A stretch of DNA of 64,000 nt, taken from the NCBI GenBank assembly GCA_963834725.1, contig CAWICN010000001.1, forward strand, positions 5,828,001 through 5,892,000, given 5' to 3'. The position numbers and the translations under genes are program-made. The notes under the pieces are model-generated. The model saw only the letters and a program-made list of their open reading frames with translations, was not told where the DNA came from and did not search any database. Positions 1 to 8,536 of the stretch are shown one piece after another (position 1 is the stretch's first letter; each line of letters begins with the position of its first letter). This DNA is from PALSA-693 sp963834725 (GTDB lineage: Bacteria > Actinomycetota > Acidimicrobiia > Acidimicrobiales > Palsa-688).

Positions 1-1392
1 GAGATCGAGTCCGGCGAACTGCGCACTGAGGAGATCGGCACCGAGGTCTTCTTCTTCCCGGCCGCGGCGCATACCGAGAAGAACGGCAGCTTCACCAACA
101 CCCAGCGCATGCTGCAGTGGCACCATGCGGCCATCGAGCCATATGGCGCCGCTCGCAGCGACCTGTGGTTCGCCTACCATCTGGGGCGCCTCATTCGGGA
201 CAAGCTGGCCACCTCCACCGACGACATGGACCGGCCTATCCTGGACCTCACCTGGGAGTATCCGACGGAAGGCTCCATCGCCGAGCCGGCGGCTGAAGCC
301 GTGCTGGCGGAGATCAATGGCTGGGACGCCGGCGGCCAGCCGTTGACTTCCTATGAGCAGCTCAAGGAGGACGGCTCGACGGTTTGCGGCTGCTGGATTT
401 ACTGCGGGGTGTACGCCGACGGAATCAATCAGGCGGCCCGGCGCAAGCCCGGTCAGGAGCAAAACTGGGTGGCCAATGAGTGGGGGTGGGCCTGGCCTGC
501 GAACCGGCGCATCCTCTACAACCGCGCCTCGGCCGATCCCGACGGCCGCCCCTGGAGTGAGCGTAAGGCGCTGGTGTGGTGGGATGAGGAGAAGGCCGAG
601 TGGACCGGCCATGACATCCCCGACTTCTCCAAATCGAAATCTCCCTGGCACCGGCCGCCACCCGAAGCGAGAGCGGCGGAGGCCCTCTCAGGCACTGACG
701 CCTTCGTCATGCAGGCCGATGGCAAGGCGTGGCTGTTCGTTCCCGCCGGTCTGACCGACGGACCGTTGCCCACGCACTACGAACCGCAAGACTCGCCCGT
801 CTCCAATCTGTTGTATGGCCAGCAGCGGAACCCCGTACGGCAGGTGTTCAGCCGCAAGCACAACCGCTACCACCCGGGCCCGTCCGAGCCCGGGTCGGAC
901 GTGTTTCCGTACCCGATCACCACCTACCGTCTGACCGAGCATCACACGGCGGGGGGCATGAGCCGGTGGCTTCCGTACCTGGCTGAATTGCAGCCCGAGA
1001 TGTTCTGTGAGGTGTCACCGGAGCTGGCCCGGGAGAGGGGACTCGAGCACGGGGGTTGGGCGACTATCGTCACGGCGCGGGCTGCCATCGAGGCCCGGGT
1101 CGTCGTCACTGACCGTATCCCTCCGCTCGTGGTGCACGGCCGAACCATTCACCAGATCGGGCTGCCCTACCATTGGGGACCAAACGGCTATTCGGTTGGC
1201 GACGCCGCCAACGAGCTGGCCTCTCTCTCCCTTGATCCCAATGTCCACATCCAGGAGGTGAAGGCGATGAGTGGGGACATCCGGCCGGGCCGTCGTCCGC
1301 GCGGCCCGGCGAGGGTCGAGCTCGTCGAGGAATACATTCGGCGGGCCGGCATCACCGCGGACACCGGAATGGAGGTCCGCGGTGGCCGGTGA
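1..1392 (+). CDS. fdhA: Formate dehydrogenase, catalytic (alpha) subunit, C-terminal part
   Basis: The reading frame is open from base 1, so the gene starts left of the window and only about 463 C-terminal residues are seen of a family that usually exceeds 1000. The enzyme oxidises formate to CO2 at a molybdenum or tungsten bis-MGD site. The visible part opens with the family block TEKNGSFTNTQRMLQW and contains the WGWAWPANRRILYNRAS block and, near the end, the molybdopterin dinucleotide-binding domain (TYRLTEHHTAGGMSR, then the HQIGLPYHWG block), typical of FDH-N/O-type respiratory enzymes. The active-site Cys/Sec, the N-terminal Fe-S site and any Tat signal lie outside the window. Its stop overlaps the start of the beta subunit, so the two are co-translated. 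Confidence 0.93.
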   Translation, partial: EIESGELRTEEIGTEVFFFPAAAHTEKNGSFTNTQRMLQWHHAAIEPYGAARSDLWFAYHLGRLIRDKLATSTDDMDRPILDLTWEYPTEGSIAEPAAEAVLAEINGWDAGGQPLTSYEQLKEDGSTVCGCWIYCGVYADGINQAARRKPGQEQNWVANEWGWAWPANRRILYNRASADPDGRPWSERKALVWWDEEKAEWTGHDIPDFSKSKSPWHRPPPEARAAEALSGTDAFVMQADGKAWLFVPAGLTDGPLPTHYEPQDSPVSNLLYGQQRNPVRQVFSRKHNRYHPGPSEPGSDVFPYPITTYRLTEHHTAGGMSRWLPYLAELQPEMFCEVSPELARERGLEHGGWATIVTARAAIEARVVVTDRIPPLVVHGRTIHQIGLPYHWGPNGYSVGDAANELASLSLDPNVHIQEVKAMSGDIRPGRRPRGPARVELVEEYIRRAGITADTGMEVRGGR

Positions 1393-2236
1393 ACTTCTGT
1401 CCTGGCTGCTTCCGCCGGGCGACCCGGCCAGCACCAGCGGATACGACGATCACCCGCCTCGAATGGGGTTTTTCACCGACACATCGGTATGCATCGGGTG
1501 CAAGGCCTGCGAAGTGGCATGCAAGGAGTGGAACCACGTCCCCGAGGACGGCCTCCAGTTCACCGGGATGTCCTACGACAACACCGTGGGGTTGGGCGCC
1601 GACACCTGGCGCCACGTGGCGTTCATCGAGCAGAAGGTGAGGATGACCGACGACGGCGCCGGCCGGGACGGCGTGCGCTGGCTGATGGCGTCCGACGTGT
1701 GCAAGCACTGCACCCACGCAGCCTGCCTGGATGTCTGCCCAACCGGTTCGCTGTTTCGCACCGAGTTCGGCACGGTGGTCGTTCAGGAAGACATCTGCAA
1801 CGGGTGCGGCTACTGCATTCCCGCCTGCCCCTATGGCGTGATCGATCAACGCCGCGGTGACGGCCGGGCCTGGAAATGTACGCTCTGCTACGACCGGCTC
1901 AGTGTGGGTGTCGAGCCGGCGTGTGCCAAGGCCTGTCCGACCGACTCCATCCAGTTCGGACCTCTGGACCAGCTACGAGTACGGGCCCAACAGCGCGTCA
2001 CTCAACTGCATGACTCGGGGGTGAGCGACGCCTGCCTGTACGGCGAAGATCCCGGTGACGGCGTCGGCGGCGATGGTGCCTTCTTTCTGCTCCTGGATGA
2101 GCCAGAGGTCTACGGGCTGCCTCCGGACCCCGTTGTGACGACCCGTGACCTTCCGGCCATGTACCGGCGAGCGGGCGCGGCCGCAGGCATCCTGGTCGCC
2201 GCCGTAGCCGGGGCGTTCCTCGGAGGCCGGAGATGA
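1382..2236 (+). CDS. fdhB: Formate dehydrogenase, Fe-S electron-transfer (beta) subunit
   Basis: I place the start at GTG 1382, preceded by GGAGGT about seven bases upstream and overlapping the alpha-subunit stop by 11 bases; this gives 284 residues. Four cysteine groups are visible: CIGCKACEVACKEW, CKHCTHAACLDVCP, CNGCGYCIPACPYG and CTLC followed by CAKACPTDS. This is the pattern of the FdnH/HybA-type beta subunit with four [4Fe-4S] clusters, which carries electrons from the molybdenum subunit to the membrane partner. A weak hydrophobic C-terminal segment (about 17 residues ending in GGRR) may be a reduced form of the membrane anchor helix found in FdnH. The stop overlaps the next start as ATGA. 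Confidence 0.93.
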   Translation: MAGELLSWLLPPGDPASTSGYDDHPPRMGFFTDTSVCIGCKACEVACKEWNHVPEDGLQFTGMSYDNTVGLGADTWRHVAFIEQKVRMTDDGAGRDGVRWLMASDVCKHCTHAACLDVCPTGSLFRTEFGTVVVQEDICNGCGYCIPACPYGVIDQRRGDGRAWKCTLCYDRLSVGVEPACAKACPTDSIQFGPLDQLRVRAQQRVTQLHDSGVSDACLYGEDPGDGVGGDGAFFLLLDEPEVYGLPPDPVVTTRDLPAMYRRAGAAAGILVAAVAGAFLGGRR

Positions 2237-3348
2237 CCCCGGCGGGGAGACCCGCCGATCAAGATCGGGCCGTCACCCGGGCGGGCGGACCCGCCGATCA
2301 AGATCGGGCCGTCACCCGGGAGGGGCTCCAGGGGGTGCGGCCCGGACGGGAAGCCGTCAGCGGGGTGCAGAGGGACGGCCAGAAAGTCGCGGGACGCCGC
2401 CCGGCGCGGGCCGCCGGCGAGCAACCGGTGGTCGATGAGGCGGAGTTCCAGTCGTACTACGGCGTTCCTGTCATTAACAAACCGGTCTGGCAGGCCCCTG
2501 ATATACCCGGCTATTTCTTCCTGGGCGGTCTGGCCGGCGCCTCGTCGGTGGTGGCGGCGGCTGCCCAGCTGAGCGGCCGGCCGGCATTGGCACGGATCAG
2601 CAAAGTGGCCAGCACCCTGGCGGTAGGCCTATCTGGAGTGGCCCTGATGCATGACCTGGGCCGGCCGGCCCGCTTTTTCAACATGCTCCGGGTGCTGAAG
2701 CCCAGTTCGCCGATGAATGTCGGATCGTGGTTGCTGGCCGCCTACGCGCCAATGTCGGCGGCCGCAAGCGTCAGCGCGGTCACCGGCCGGCTGGCCCGGC
2801 CCGGTGCACTGGCCACGGCAGGCGCGGCCGCACTGGGCCCGGGTGTGGCGACCTATACGGCGGCATTGGTGTCGAATACAGCCGTCCCGGCCTGGCATGA
2901 CGGGTACAGGCAGATGCCTTTCCTCTTCGCAGCATCGGCCGTTAGCTCGGCTGCCGGACTCGGACTGGCAGCGGCGCCCCTGCACGAGACCGCCCCAATA
3001 CGCCGTCTGGGTATCGGCGCCGCCCTGGCCGAGTTAGGACTCATGCAATTGATGAAGCGGGCCATGGGCGAAGTAGGGGAGGCCTTCTCCGAGAGCGAGA
3101 AGGGTCATCGCTACGAACTGGCCGCCAATGCGGTCACCGGCGCAGGCATCTGCGTGGCCGCTCTCGGGGGCCGACGCAGCCGGCTGGGCTCGGCACTGGG
3201 CGGTGCGGCCATCATGGCCGGATCGGCCCTAACCCGCTTCGCCATCTTCGAGGCCGGGCTGACGTCGGCCGAAAACCCGCGCTACACAGTGGTCCCTCAG
3301 CGGCGGAGGCTGTCGGTCCGGGAAGGGCAGACCAGCCGAGCGACCTGA
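2233..3348 (+). CDS. NrfD/PsrC-type membrane subunit of formate dehydrogenase
   Basis: The ATG overlaps the beta-subunit stop (ATGA), giving 371 residues. The first 65 or so residues are hydrophilic and contain a 13-residue in-frame duplication (PADQDRAVTR twice). The conserved part starts near VDEAEFQSYYG and continues with several hydrophobic segments, including PGYFFLGGLAGASSVVAAAAQ and a MHDLGRPARFFNM loop, which are hallmarks of NrfD-type quinone-reactive subunits. It likely passes formate-derived electrons to the quinone pool, replacing the di-heme gamma subunit of FDH-N. There are no heme-binding CXXCH motifs. The N-terminal repeat is not part of the family and may be a recent expansion; a start further downstream cannot be excluded, but none has a better ribosome site. 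Confidence 0.88.
   Translation: MTPAGRPADQDRAVTRAGGPADQDRAVTREGLQGVRPGREAVSGVQRDGQKVAGRRPARAAGEQPVVDEAEFQSYYGVPVINKPVWQAPDIPGYFFLGGLAGASSVVAAAAQLSGRPALARISKVASTLAVGLSGVALMHDLGRPARFFNMLRVLKPSSPMNVGSWLLAAYAPMSAAASVSAVTGRLARPGALATAGAAALGPGVATYTAALVSNTAVPAWHDGYRQMPFLFAASAVSSAAGLGLAAAPLHETAPIRRLGIGAALAELGLMQLMKRAMGEVGEAFSESEKGHRYELAANAVTGAGICVAALGGRRSRLGSALGGAAIMAGSALTRFAIFEAGLTSAENPRYTVVPQRRRLSVREGQTSRAT
2251..2320 (+). repeat. In-frame direct repeat in the NrfD gene, 31-bp copies, 39-bp period
   Basis: Two identical 31-bp copies (2251-2281 and 2290-2320) begin CCCGCCGATCAAGATCGG and end GTCACCCGGG. The period of 39 bp is 13 codons, so the frame is kept and the peptide PADQDRAVTR is duplicated. 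The core CCGATCAAGATCGG is itself nearly palindromic. Confidence 0.9.
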
Positions 3349-3492
3349 TCACCCCCGGATGGAGACCAGAGGCTCAGGCCCGGGGGCGGCACGGGCGAGC
3401 TCGGACCAATTTCCTGCGGTCAGTCGCTTTTTCGCGGAGAGAAGCGGCGGCGCCGGGATCCTCTGGAGTCAGACCCGCTTCGCGGGCATCGG

Positions 3493-4608
3493 TCACCGGC
3501 GACCCGAGAGGGCGTCGCGGGTCTTGTCCAGCGGCCCGACGAGCACCCTGGACAGCCGGGCTCCCACACCGGTGGCCACAGCATGGCGGTGCGGTCGGGT
3601 GGGCGCCTTGGCCCGGGCCGATTCGAGCAGACGACCGAGGTCGACCAGCTCCTCATGCGTCATTCGGGCGGCGAGCGCCGGCAGCACGCCGGCTTCCTCC
3701 TCTTCGATGTGGGTGCGAACGGTGACCACGAGTCCATGAAGCCATTCGGCCCGGGCTGCATCATGGAACCGGTAGACGTCGATGTCGGCGGCCAGGTGGG
3801 TAATTCGGGCATGCTCGGAGATGAGATTCTCGTAGTGTCGAGCGCCGTCCTCCAGCCGGTCGCGGACCAGAGGATACAGGTGCTGGCGTTCGATTGCATC
3901 GTGGATTGAGAGTTCACGGATGGCCCGGTGGACGAGCGTGTCATCGGGATCCGTTTGGGCTTCGATCTGGGCGAGAAGCTGGGCGATCCGGGCGTGGTCT
4001 CTGGTGAGCACGGCGATTGCATCGTCGCCCTCCGGCTCCTCAAATCCGGTCGGATGACGGCGTGGCCGGCTCCGCAGGTCGCGAAGATGGTCCATCAGCA
4101 CTGCTGGTGCACCCAGGGTCGTCAACCCGAGCGGACGATCGGGCCCATGAGGATGAGGGCGGGTCGGACCGGTCCGCCTGGCGACCCGAAACTTCATAGC
4201 GGTCATCCTCCGCCACACCCACGTCGTGTGCCGGCGCATCCGGGGCATGACGATCTGTTCCTCGAACTCGGCATGCTGCCGTACGAGCCCGTGAAGCCGA
4301 CGGCACTCGCCGGCGATCTCTGAATCAGATCTCACGAAGCGCAACAGGTCGAGGATCGCCTTCGCATCTCGCTCTTCTTGGAGCGCCCGGTCTGCCAGGT
4401 CGGCCCCGTCCGGCAAACGCCGGCGGACGTGAGGCCAGAAGGTCATCTCCTCGGCTGCTTCGTGGCGGGACGCCACTGAGATGAGCCGGTCGAGGAGATA
4501 CTGCCGGCCTGATTGATCGAAGTCGGCCTCTCCGGTGGGCTGCTCGAGACGCCCGAGTAGATCGTCGATTTCGAGATGATCCCGCCGGAGCAGTTGAAAA
4601 ATGTCCAC
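3493..4608 (-). CDS. Protein with two hemerythrin-like (HHE) domains
   Basis: A 371-residue soluble protein with two four-helix HHE domains: residues about 1-150 (RRDHLEIDDLL, SRHEAAEEMTFWPHV, HAEFEEQIVMPRM) and about 200-330 (LTRDHARIAQLL, SIHDAIERQHLYPLV, HARITHLAADI, HIEEEEAGVLPAL). The spaced His and Glu residues are those used for a di-iron site. Known actinobacterial relatives are linked to oxygen, NO or peroxide sensing and stress, but no reaction can be named from sequence. The GTG start at 4608 lacks a ribosome site and sits nine bases after a GGGTAG element, which suggests a leaderless transcript. The two domains are joined by an arginine/proline-rich linker. Confidence 0.88.
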   Translation of the reverse strand: MDIFQLLRRDHLEIDDLLGRLEQPTGEADFDQSGRQYLLDRLISVASRHEAAEEMTFWPHVRRRLPDGADLADRALQEERDAKAILDLLRFVRSDSEIAGECRRLHGLVRQHAEFEEQIVMPRMRRHTTWVWRRMTAMKFRVARRTGPTRPHPHGPDRPLGLTTLGAPAVLMDHLRDLRSRPRRHPTGFEEPEGDDAIAVLTRDHARIAQLLAQIEAQTDPDDTLVHRAIRELSIHDAIERQHLYPLVRDRLEDGARHYENLISEHARITHLAADIDVYRFHDAARAEWLHGLVVTVRTHIEEEEAGVLPALAARMTHEELVDLGRLLESARAKAPTRPHRHAVATGVGARLSRVLVGPLDKTRDALSGRR

Positions 4609-4926
4609 GTCGTAGACCTACCCGCCCCGTTACCTACCCACACGAAGCTCGCCGGCCTATCCGGCTGGGGCAGATAGCCCGCGGGGGCGGACGGCTGGCG
4701 GGCGCCCCCCTACGGGGCAAGATCGGAACGTAGGCCTGGTCGACCGTTGACCGGGTAGCAGCGCGTAGTGTTACTGCCGTTACCTCGACCGTCCTCACCC
4801 TGGTAGTCGCCCGCGGCCTGACCGAGCTGCACGAGCGCGCCCCCATCCGGCCCTGGCCAGCATTCCTCCGCTGCCCTCTGGCCCCACCCGACGACACATG
4901 ATCGATGACCCGGCCGGGAGGCAGGT
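4609..4926. other. Intergenic region between divergent genes
   Basis: About 320 bases between the hemerythrin gene (minus) and the glycosyltransferase (plus). Apart from the GGGTAG promoter near 4620 and a purine-rich ribosome site (GGGAGGCAG) just before 4927, I see no gene, repeat or hairpin. Confidence 0.6.
4618..4643 (-). promoter_or_regulatory. SigB/SigF-type promoter of the double-hemerythrin gene
   Basis: On the minus strand GTGT, 16 bases, then GGGTAG; the -10 element ends nine bases before the GTG start at 4608. Spacing and geometry match the other candidate stress promoters of this window; the -35 is weaker than GTTT. Confidence 0.5.
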
Positions 4927-6108
4927 GTGAGCCGCCCCGCGGCGCTCGTGCTCAGCGGCGATCTGGGCATGGGCCATCATATGATCAGCCAGGTGGTGGC
5001 AGACAGCCTCGAGCGCCAGGGTTGGCGTACCGAGCTACTGGACTGCATGGCGCTGCTGGGGCCGGTCGCGTCCAGGGCCGGTAACTGGGTGTTTCAACGG
5101 CTCACCGCCATCCCGTCCCTCTACGATGCCATCTACTTCGCCCATCTGAGGACCGGGAGCCGCCTGGCCTCGGCCATGGATCGGGCTGCCACCGCCCGCC
5201 TGGTCCCGGCCCTGACCGCCCACCTGAACGCGGACCCTGTCCAGCTGGTGGTGGCCACCTTCGCCACCGGCGCCTCCGCCATTGCTCAGCTCGCATCCTC
5301 CGGCAGAAGCAACCGGCCCGCGGCGGTGGCCCTCTGCATCGATGTCGGGCCACATCGCCTGTGGGTGCGGGACGGGCTGGACCTGTTTCTGGTCACCTCC
5401 CCGGCCGCCGCGGCTGCCGTGCGCCGTTATACGCCACGGCTGCAGATCGCGATCGTGCCACCCCCGGTACGGGCCCCCTTTTATCAGGCGCCCAGCGCGG
5501 CTCTGGCCCGCGCCGCCCTCGGGATCGCCACCGGCGCCAGATGCGTACTGGTTATGGGCGGCGGTTGGGGGCTGGGACCGATGGCCGAGACGGCACGGGT
5601 GCTGGCGGATCGGGGCGTCACCGTCCTGGCCGTCGCCGGCAACAACCAGCGGCTGGGCCGGTCCCTGGCCGAGGTGTCCAGGCGCCAACCGCGCCTGATC
5701 GCCTACGATTTCACCGACCAAATCCCGTTGCTCATGGCTGCCGCTGATCTCGTGCTCACCACACCTGGAGCCACCACCTGCAGCGAAGCCCGCGTGGTGG
5801 GCCGTCCGCTCATGCTGCTCGACGTCATGCCCGGACATGGGCGCGACAACGTCCAACACCAGCTTGAGCTGGGTGGCGCGGATGTGTGCGATCCCGATCC
5901 GGCGCGCCTGGTTGACTGCGTACTCGATGCCCTGCGGCGATCCGTCCCGGCGGAGCCGCGGCCGTCCGGGCCCGACGGCTTTGCCGTCACCTTCGCCCAG
6001 GCCCTGGCGCGCGCCGGCATCGTGCCGGGCGAGCCCAGCCCGATCAACCGCCGACCCGGCCGCCCCGGCCGCCCCGAAGACGCTCCGATGCCCGAGGAGG
6101 TCCATTGA
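4927..6108 (+). CDS. Glycosyltransferase of the MGDG synthase/MurG-like (GT28) fold
   Basis: The GTG at 4927 follows GGGAGGCAG. The 393-residue product starts with LVLSGDLGMGHHMISQVVADSLE, the glycine-rich, histidine-containing N-terminal motif of monogalactosyldiacylglycerol-synthase-like enzymes, and has a MurG-like C-terminal half (VLVMGGGWGLGPMAETARVL, then PLLMAAADLVLTTPGATTCSEA and a proline-rich PGHGRDN segment). Family members transfer a sugar from a nucleotide donor to a membrane lipid. It is followed after two bases by an HpnJ-like radical-SAM gene, so the sugar it adds may be the substrate of that enzyme; this is inference. Donor and acceptor are not readable from the sequence. Confidence 0.85.
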   Translation: MSRPAALVLSGDLGMGHHMISQVVADSLERQGWRTELLDCMALLGPVASRAGNWVFQRLTAIPSLYDAIYFAHLRTGSRLASAMDRAATARLVPALTAHLNADPVQLVVATFATGASAIAQLASSGRSNRPAAVALCIDVGPHRLWVRDGLDLFLVTSPAAAAAVRRYTPRLQIAIVPPPVRAPFYQAPSAALARAALGIATGARCVLVMGGGWGLGPMAETARVLADRGVTVLAVAGNNQRLGRSLAEVSRRQPRLIAYDFTDQIPLLMAAADLVLTTPGATTCSEARVVGRPLMLLDVMPGHGRDNVQHQLELGGADVCDPDPARLVDCVLDALRRSVPAEPRPSGPDGFAVTFAQALARAGIVPGEPSPINRRPGRPGRPEDAPMPEEVH

Positions 6109-6110
6109 CC

Positions 6111-7538
6111 ATGCTGTCCACCCTGTTCCTCCATCCGCCCTCATACGAAGGGTTCGACGGCGGGGCCGGGTCCCGATATCAAGCCCGGCGGGAGATCCGA
6201 TCCTTCTGGTATCCGACCTGGCTGGCCCAGCTGGCCGCGCTCGTGCCGGGCAGCCGGCTGGTCGACGCCCCGCCCGCCGGACTCGAGCTCGCCGATATTC
6301 TCCCGCTGGCCGCGCAGTACGAGCTGGCGGTCCTGCACACCAGCTCTCCCTCCTTCCCCGGCGACGTCAAGGTAGCCGAGGCCCTCAAGGCTGCCAACCC
6401 CGACCTGCTGCTCGGCTTCGTCGGCGCCAAGGTGGCGGTCGACCCCGAGGCATCCCTAGTGGCGACCCCAGCCATCGACTTCGTGGCGCGGGAGGAGTAT
6501 GACTTCACCATCGCCGAGATCGCCGAGGGTCGCCCGCTGGACCGGGTGGACGGCATCGTCTACCGCGACAGCCACGGGGGAACGGTACGGACCCCCGACC
6601 GCGCCATCCTGGAGGACATGGATCGTCTCCCCTACGTGACGGCCGTCTACCAGCGGGACCTGCGCGTCGAGGACTACTTCATCGGCTACCTCAAACACCC
6701 CTACGTGTCTCTTTACACGGGACGAGGGTGCCGCTCGCAGTGCACCTTCTGCTTGTGGCCGCAAACGGTGGGAGGCCACCGGTATCGCACCCGCAGCGTC
6801 GACCACGTCCTGGGCGAGATGGAATTTGTCAAAGACTGCCTCCCGCAGGTGAAGGAGGTGTTCTTCGACGACGACACCTTTACTGACAGCCGGCCCCGAG
6901 CCGAGGATATCGCCCGGGGTATGGGCGGCCTGGGACTGGAGTGGTCATGCAACGCCAAGGCCAATGTCCCCTATGAGACGCTCAAGGTGCTTCGGGACAA
7001 CGGGCTGCGACTGGTGGTGGTGGGCTTCGAATCTGGTGACGAACAGATCCTCACCAACATCAAGAAAGGGGTCAGAGTCGACCGAGCCCGACAGTTTGCC
7101 AAGGACTGCCATGAGCTGGGCATCACCATGCACGGCACTTTCATCGTGGGCCTCCCGGGCGAAACGACCGAGACCATCCGGCAGACGATCAACTTCGCCC
7201 GGGAGATCAACCCGCACACCATCCAGGTCTCTATCGCCGCCCCCTACCCGGGGACCTCTTTGTACCGCCAGGCCCAGGAGGAGGGCTGGCTGTCCCCCGA
7301 CGACGCCGACCTGGTCGACGAACACGGCGTCCAAACCGCGGCCCTGTCCTATCCAAACCTCAACCGGACGGAGATCTTCAACTCCGTCGACACCTTCTAC
7401 CGAAAGTTCTACTTCCGGGCCGGCAAAATCGCCGAGATGTCCGCCGAGATGATCCGTGACGGCGACACCATGAAGCGTCGGCTACGCGAGGGAGCGGAGT
7501 TCGTCAACTTCCTCCGCAAACGTCACCAGCCGGCCTGA
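6111..7538 (+). CDS. hpnJ: HpnJ-like B12-binding radical SAM enzyme
   Basis: The ATG at 6111 is ten bases after GGAGG; a TTG at 6105 overlapping the upstream stop is the alternative. The 475-residue protein has an N-terminal cobalamin-binding-type domain (residues about 1-170) beginning LFLHPPSYEGFDGG and GSRYQARREIRSFWYPTWLA, a block I recognise from hopanoid-associated HpnJ. The radical SAM domain follows with C-x3-C-x2-C at C207, C211 and C214 (GRGCRSQCTFC) for the [4Fe-4S]/SAM site. HpnJ is required to convert a glucosamine-bearing bacteriohopanetetrol to the cyclitol ether. No squalene-hopene cyclase, HpnH, HpnI or HpnK gene is in the window; instead a GT28-like transferase precedes it. 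Its true lipid substrate here is therefore open. Confidence 0.85.
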   Translation: MLSTLFLHPPSYEGFDGGAGSRYQARREIRSFWYPTWLAQLAALVPGSRLVDAPPAGLELADILPLAAQYELAVLHTSSPSFPGDVKVAEALKAANPDLLLGFVGAKVAVDPEASLVATPAIDFVAREEYDFTIAEIAEGRPLDRVDGIVYRDSHGGTVRTPDRAILEDMDRLPYVTAVYQRDLRVEDYFIGYLKHPYVSLYTGRGCRSQCTFCLWPQTVGGHRYRTRSVDHVLGEMEFVKDCLPQVKEVFFDDDTFTDSRPRAEDIARGMGGLGLEWSCNAKANVPYETLKVLRDNGLRLVVVGFESGDEQILTNIKKGVRVDRARQFAKDCHELGITMHGTFIVGLPGETTETIRQTINFAREINPHTIQVSIAAPYPGTSLYRQAQEEGWLSPDDADLVDEHGVQTAALSYPNLNRTEIFNSVDTFYRKFYFRAGKIAEMSAEMIRDGDTMKRRLREGAEFVNFLRKRHQPA

Positions 7539-7870
7539 GCGCTGAAGGGCCGCCACGGGCCCGCCGGCACGGTCGCCTGCGTCTCGAGTCGTTGGCCGGG
7601 CGCGCCCGGCGACAGTAGATGGTCGGGTACCGGGATCTATCATTATCCGGCTCCCCAGACCGGCCACCAGATTTATCTGTCGACCACTGTCAGTACCCGT
7701 CCCTCCGGTCGCCGGGTCACCGGCTTACCGAGTATTCCCAGAGAGGAAGGCCCGATCCAGCGGGGAAGGCCCGATCCAGCGGGGAAGGCCCGATCCAGCG
7801 GGGAAGGCCCGATCCAGCGGCGGGACTCGGGGCCGCCGAGAGCTGCACCCGAGGGCCGGACTCGGTTGCG
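7539..7870. other. Non-coding interval with palindrome and tandem repeats
   Basis: No convincing gene lies here. It holds a perfect 16-bp GC palindrome at 7595-7610 (GCCGGGCGCGCCCGGC), which could form a hairpin downstream of hpnJ but has no T-run, and a four-copy 19-bp tandem repeat at 7747-7820. Confidence 0.6.
7747..7820. repeat. Four tandem copies of a 19-bp unit
   Basis: The unit AAGGCCCGATCCAGCGGGG starts at 7747, 7766, 7785 and 7804; the first three are exact and the last lacks its final two bases. The array ends 50 bases before the candidate promoter of the lipoprotein gene. Confidence 0.92.
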
Positions 7871-7896
7871 GTTGAGGGAGCGGCTGCTTCGGGTAG
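7871..7896 (+). promoter_or_regulatory. SigB/SigF-type promoter of the lipoprotein gene
   Basis: GTTG, 16 bases, then GGGTAG; the -10 ends ten bases before GTG 7907. It supports that start and a leaderless message. Confidence 0.6.
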
Positions 7897-7906
7897 TCTT
7901 CTTGCC

Positions 7907-8404
7907 GTGTGGAAGGGCCGAGTCATGGTCTCAGGCGCCGCCGCAACGGTCCTCCTGTTGGCTGGAGGGTGCGGGTCGGGCGGCACACCGGGCACACCTC
8001 CGAGCGCAGTCCCGCCGACCATCGGGGTATCGTCAACGCCCCAGTTCAGGAACGGTGTGCTCACTACCGAAGATGGGTTTGCTCTCTACGTCTTCCAGCC
8101 GGATCGCGGTCAGCGAATCACCTGCAAAGACTCCTGCGCGATCGTCTGGCCGCCCATTCTCGTAGGTCGTGATCAGCAGGCCATTGCCGGTCCAGGGGTG
8201 CAACCGTCCCTGCTTGGTACCGCTCCATACTCGGCCAGGCAGTCCGTGGTCACCTACAAGGGTTGGCCCCTCTACACCTACAAAAATGACACCACAGCCG
8301 ACGTCGCCGCGGGCCAGGCCACAAATCTCAACGGTGGCTACTGGTATGTGATTCGGCCTGACGGTGTTCCTGTAGTGCCACCCGGAGATCCCCCGGCCCC
8401 CTGA
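7907..8404 (+). CDS. Secreted lipoprotein with PF03640-type repeats
   Basis: From GTG 7907 the product has 165 residues with a short positive N-terminus (VWKGRV), a hydrophobic core and the lipobox LLAGGC, so it should be exported and lipid-anchored at that cysteine. The mature part carries two copies of the secreted-repeat motif: FALYVFQPDRGQRITC with CAIVWPP, and WPLYTYKNDTTADVAAGQ followed by NGGYWYVIRPDG. These are typical of actinobacterial COG4315-type lipoproteins of unknown function. ATG 7925 has a better ribosome site but would remove the charged N-terminus. The open frame continues upstream into the repeats, but that part has no family features. Confidence 0.85.
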   Translation: MWKGRVMVSGAAATVLLLAGGCGSGGTPGTPPSAVPPTIGVSSTPQFRNGVLTTEDGFALYVFQPDRGQRITCKDSCAIVWPPILVGRDQQAIAGPGVQPSLLGTAPYSARQSVVTYKGWPLYTYKNDTTADVAAGQATNLNGGYWYVIRPDGVPVVPPGDPPAP

Positions 8405-8536
8405 GGCGGCCTCGAGCGATGTAGCAAGAACTCCGGGACAGGGTCTGATCAACCCGCGGTCACCTGTCCGTCGGGCGTGCCCAGGATTCACTCTCCAGCC
8501 CGAGGACGGCTCCCGAAAGGAGCGAGGATCACCGTG

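Noticed and set aside
7747..7820. Tandem repeats considered as a CRISPR array
   Set aside because: Units are directly adjacent with no spacers and no cas genes are near.
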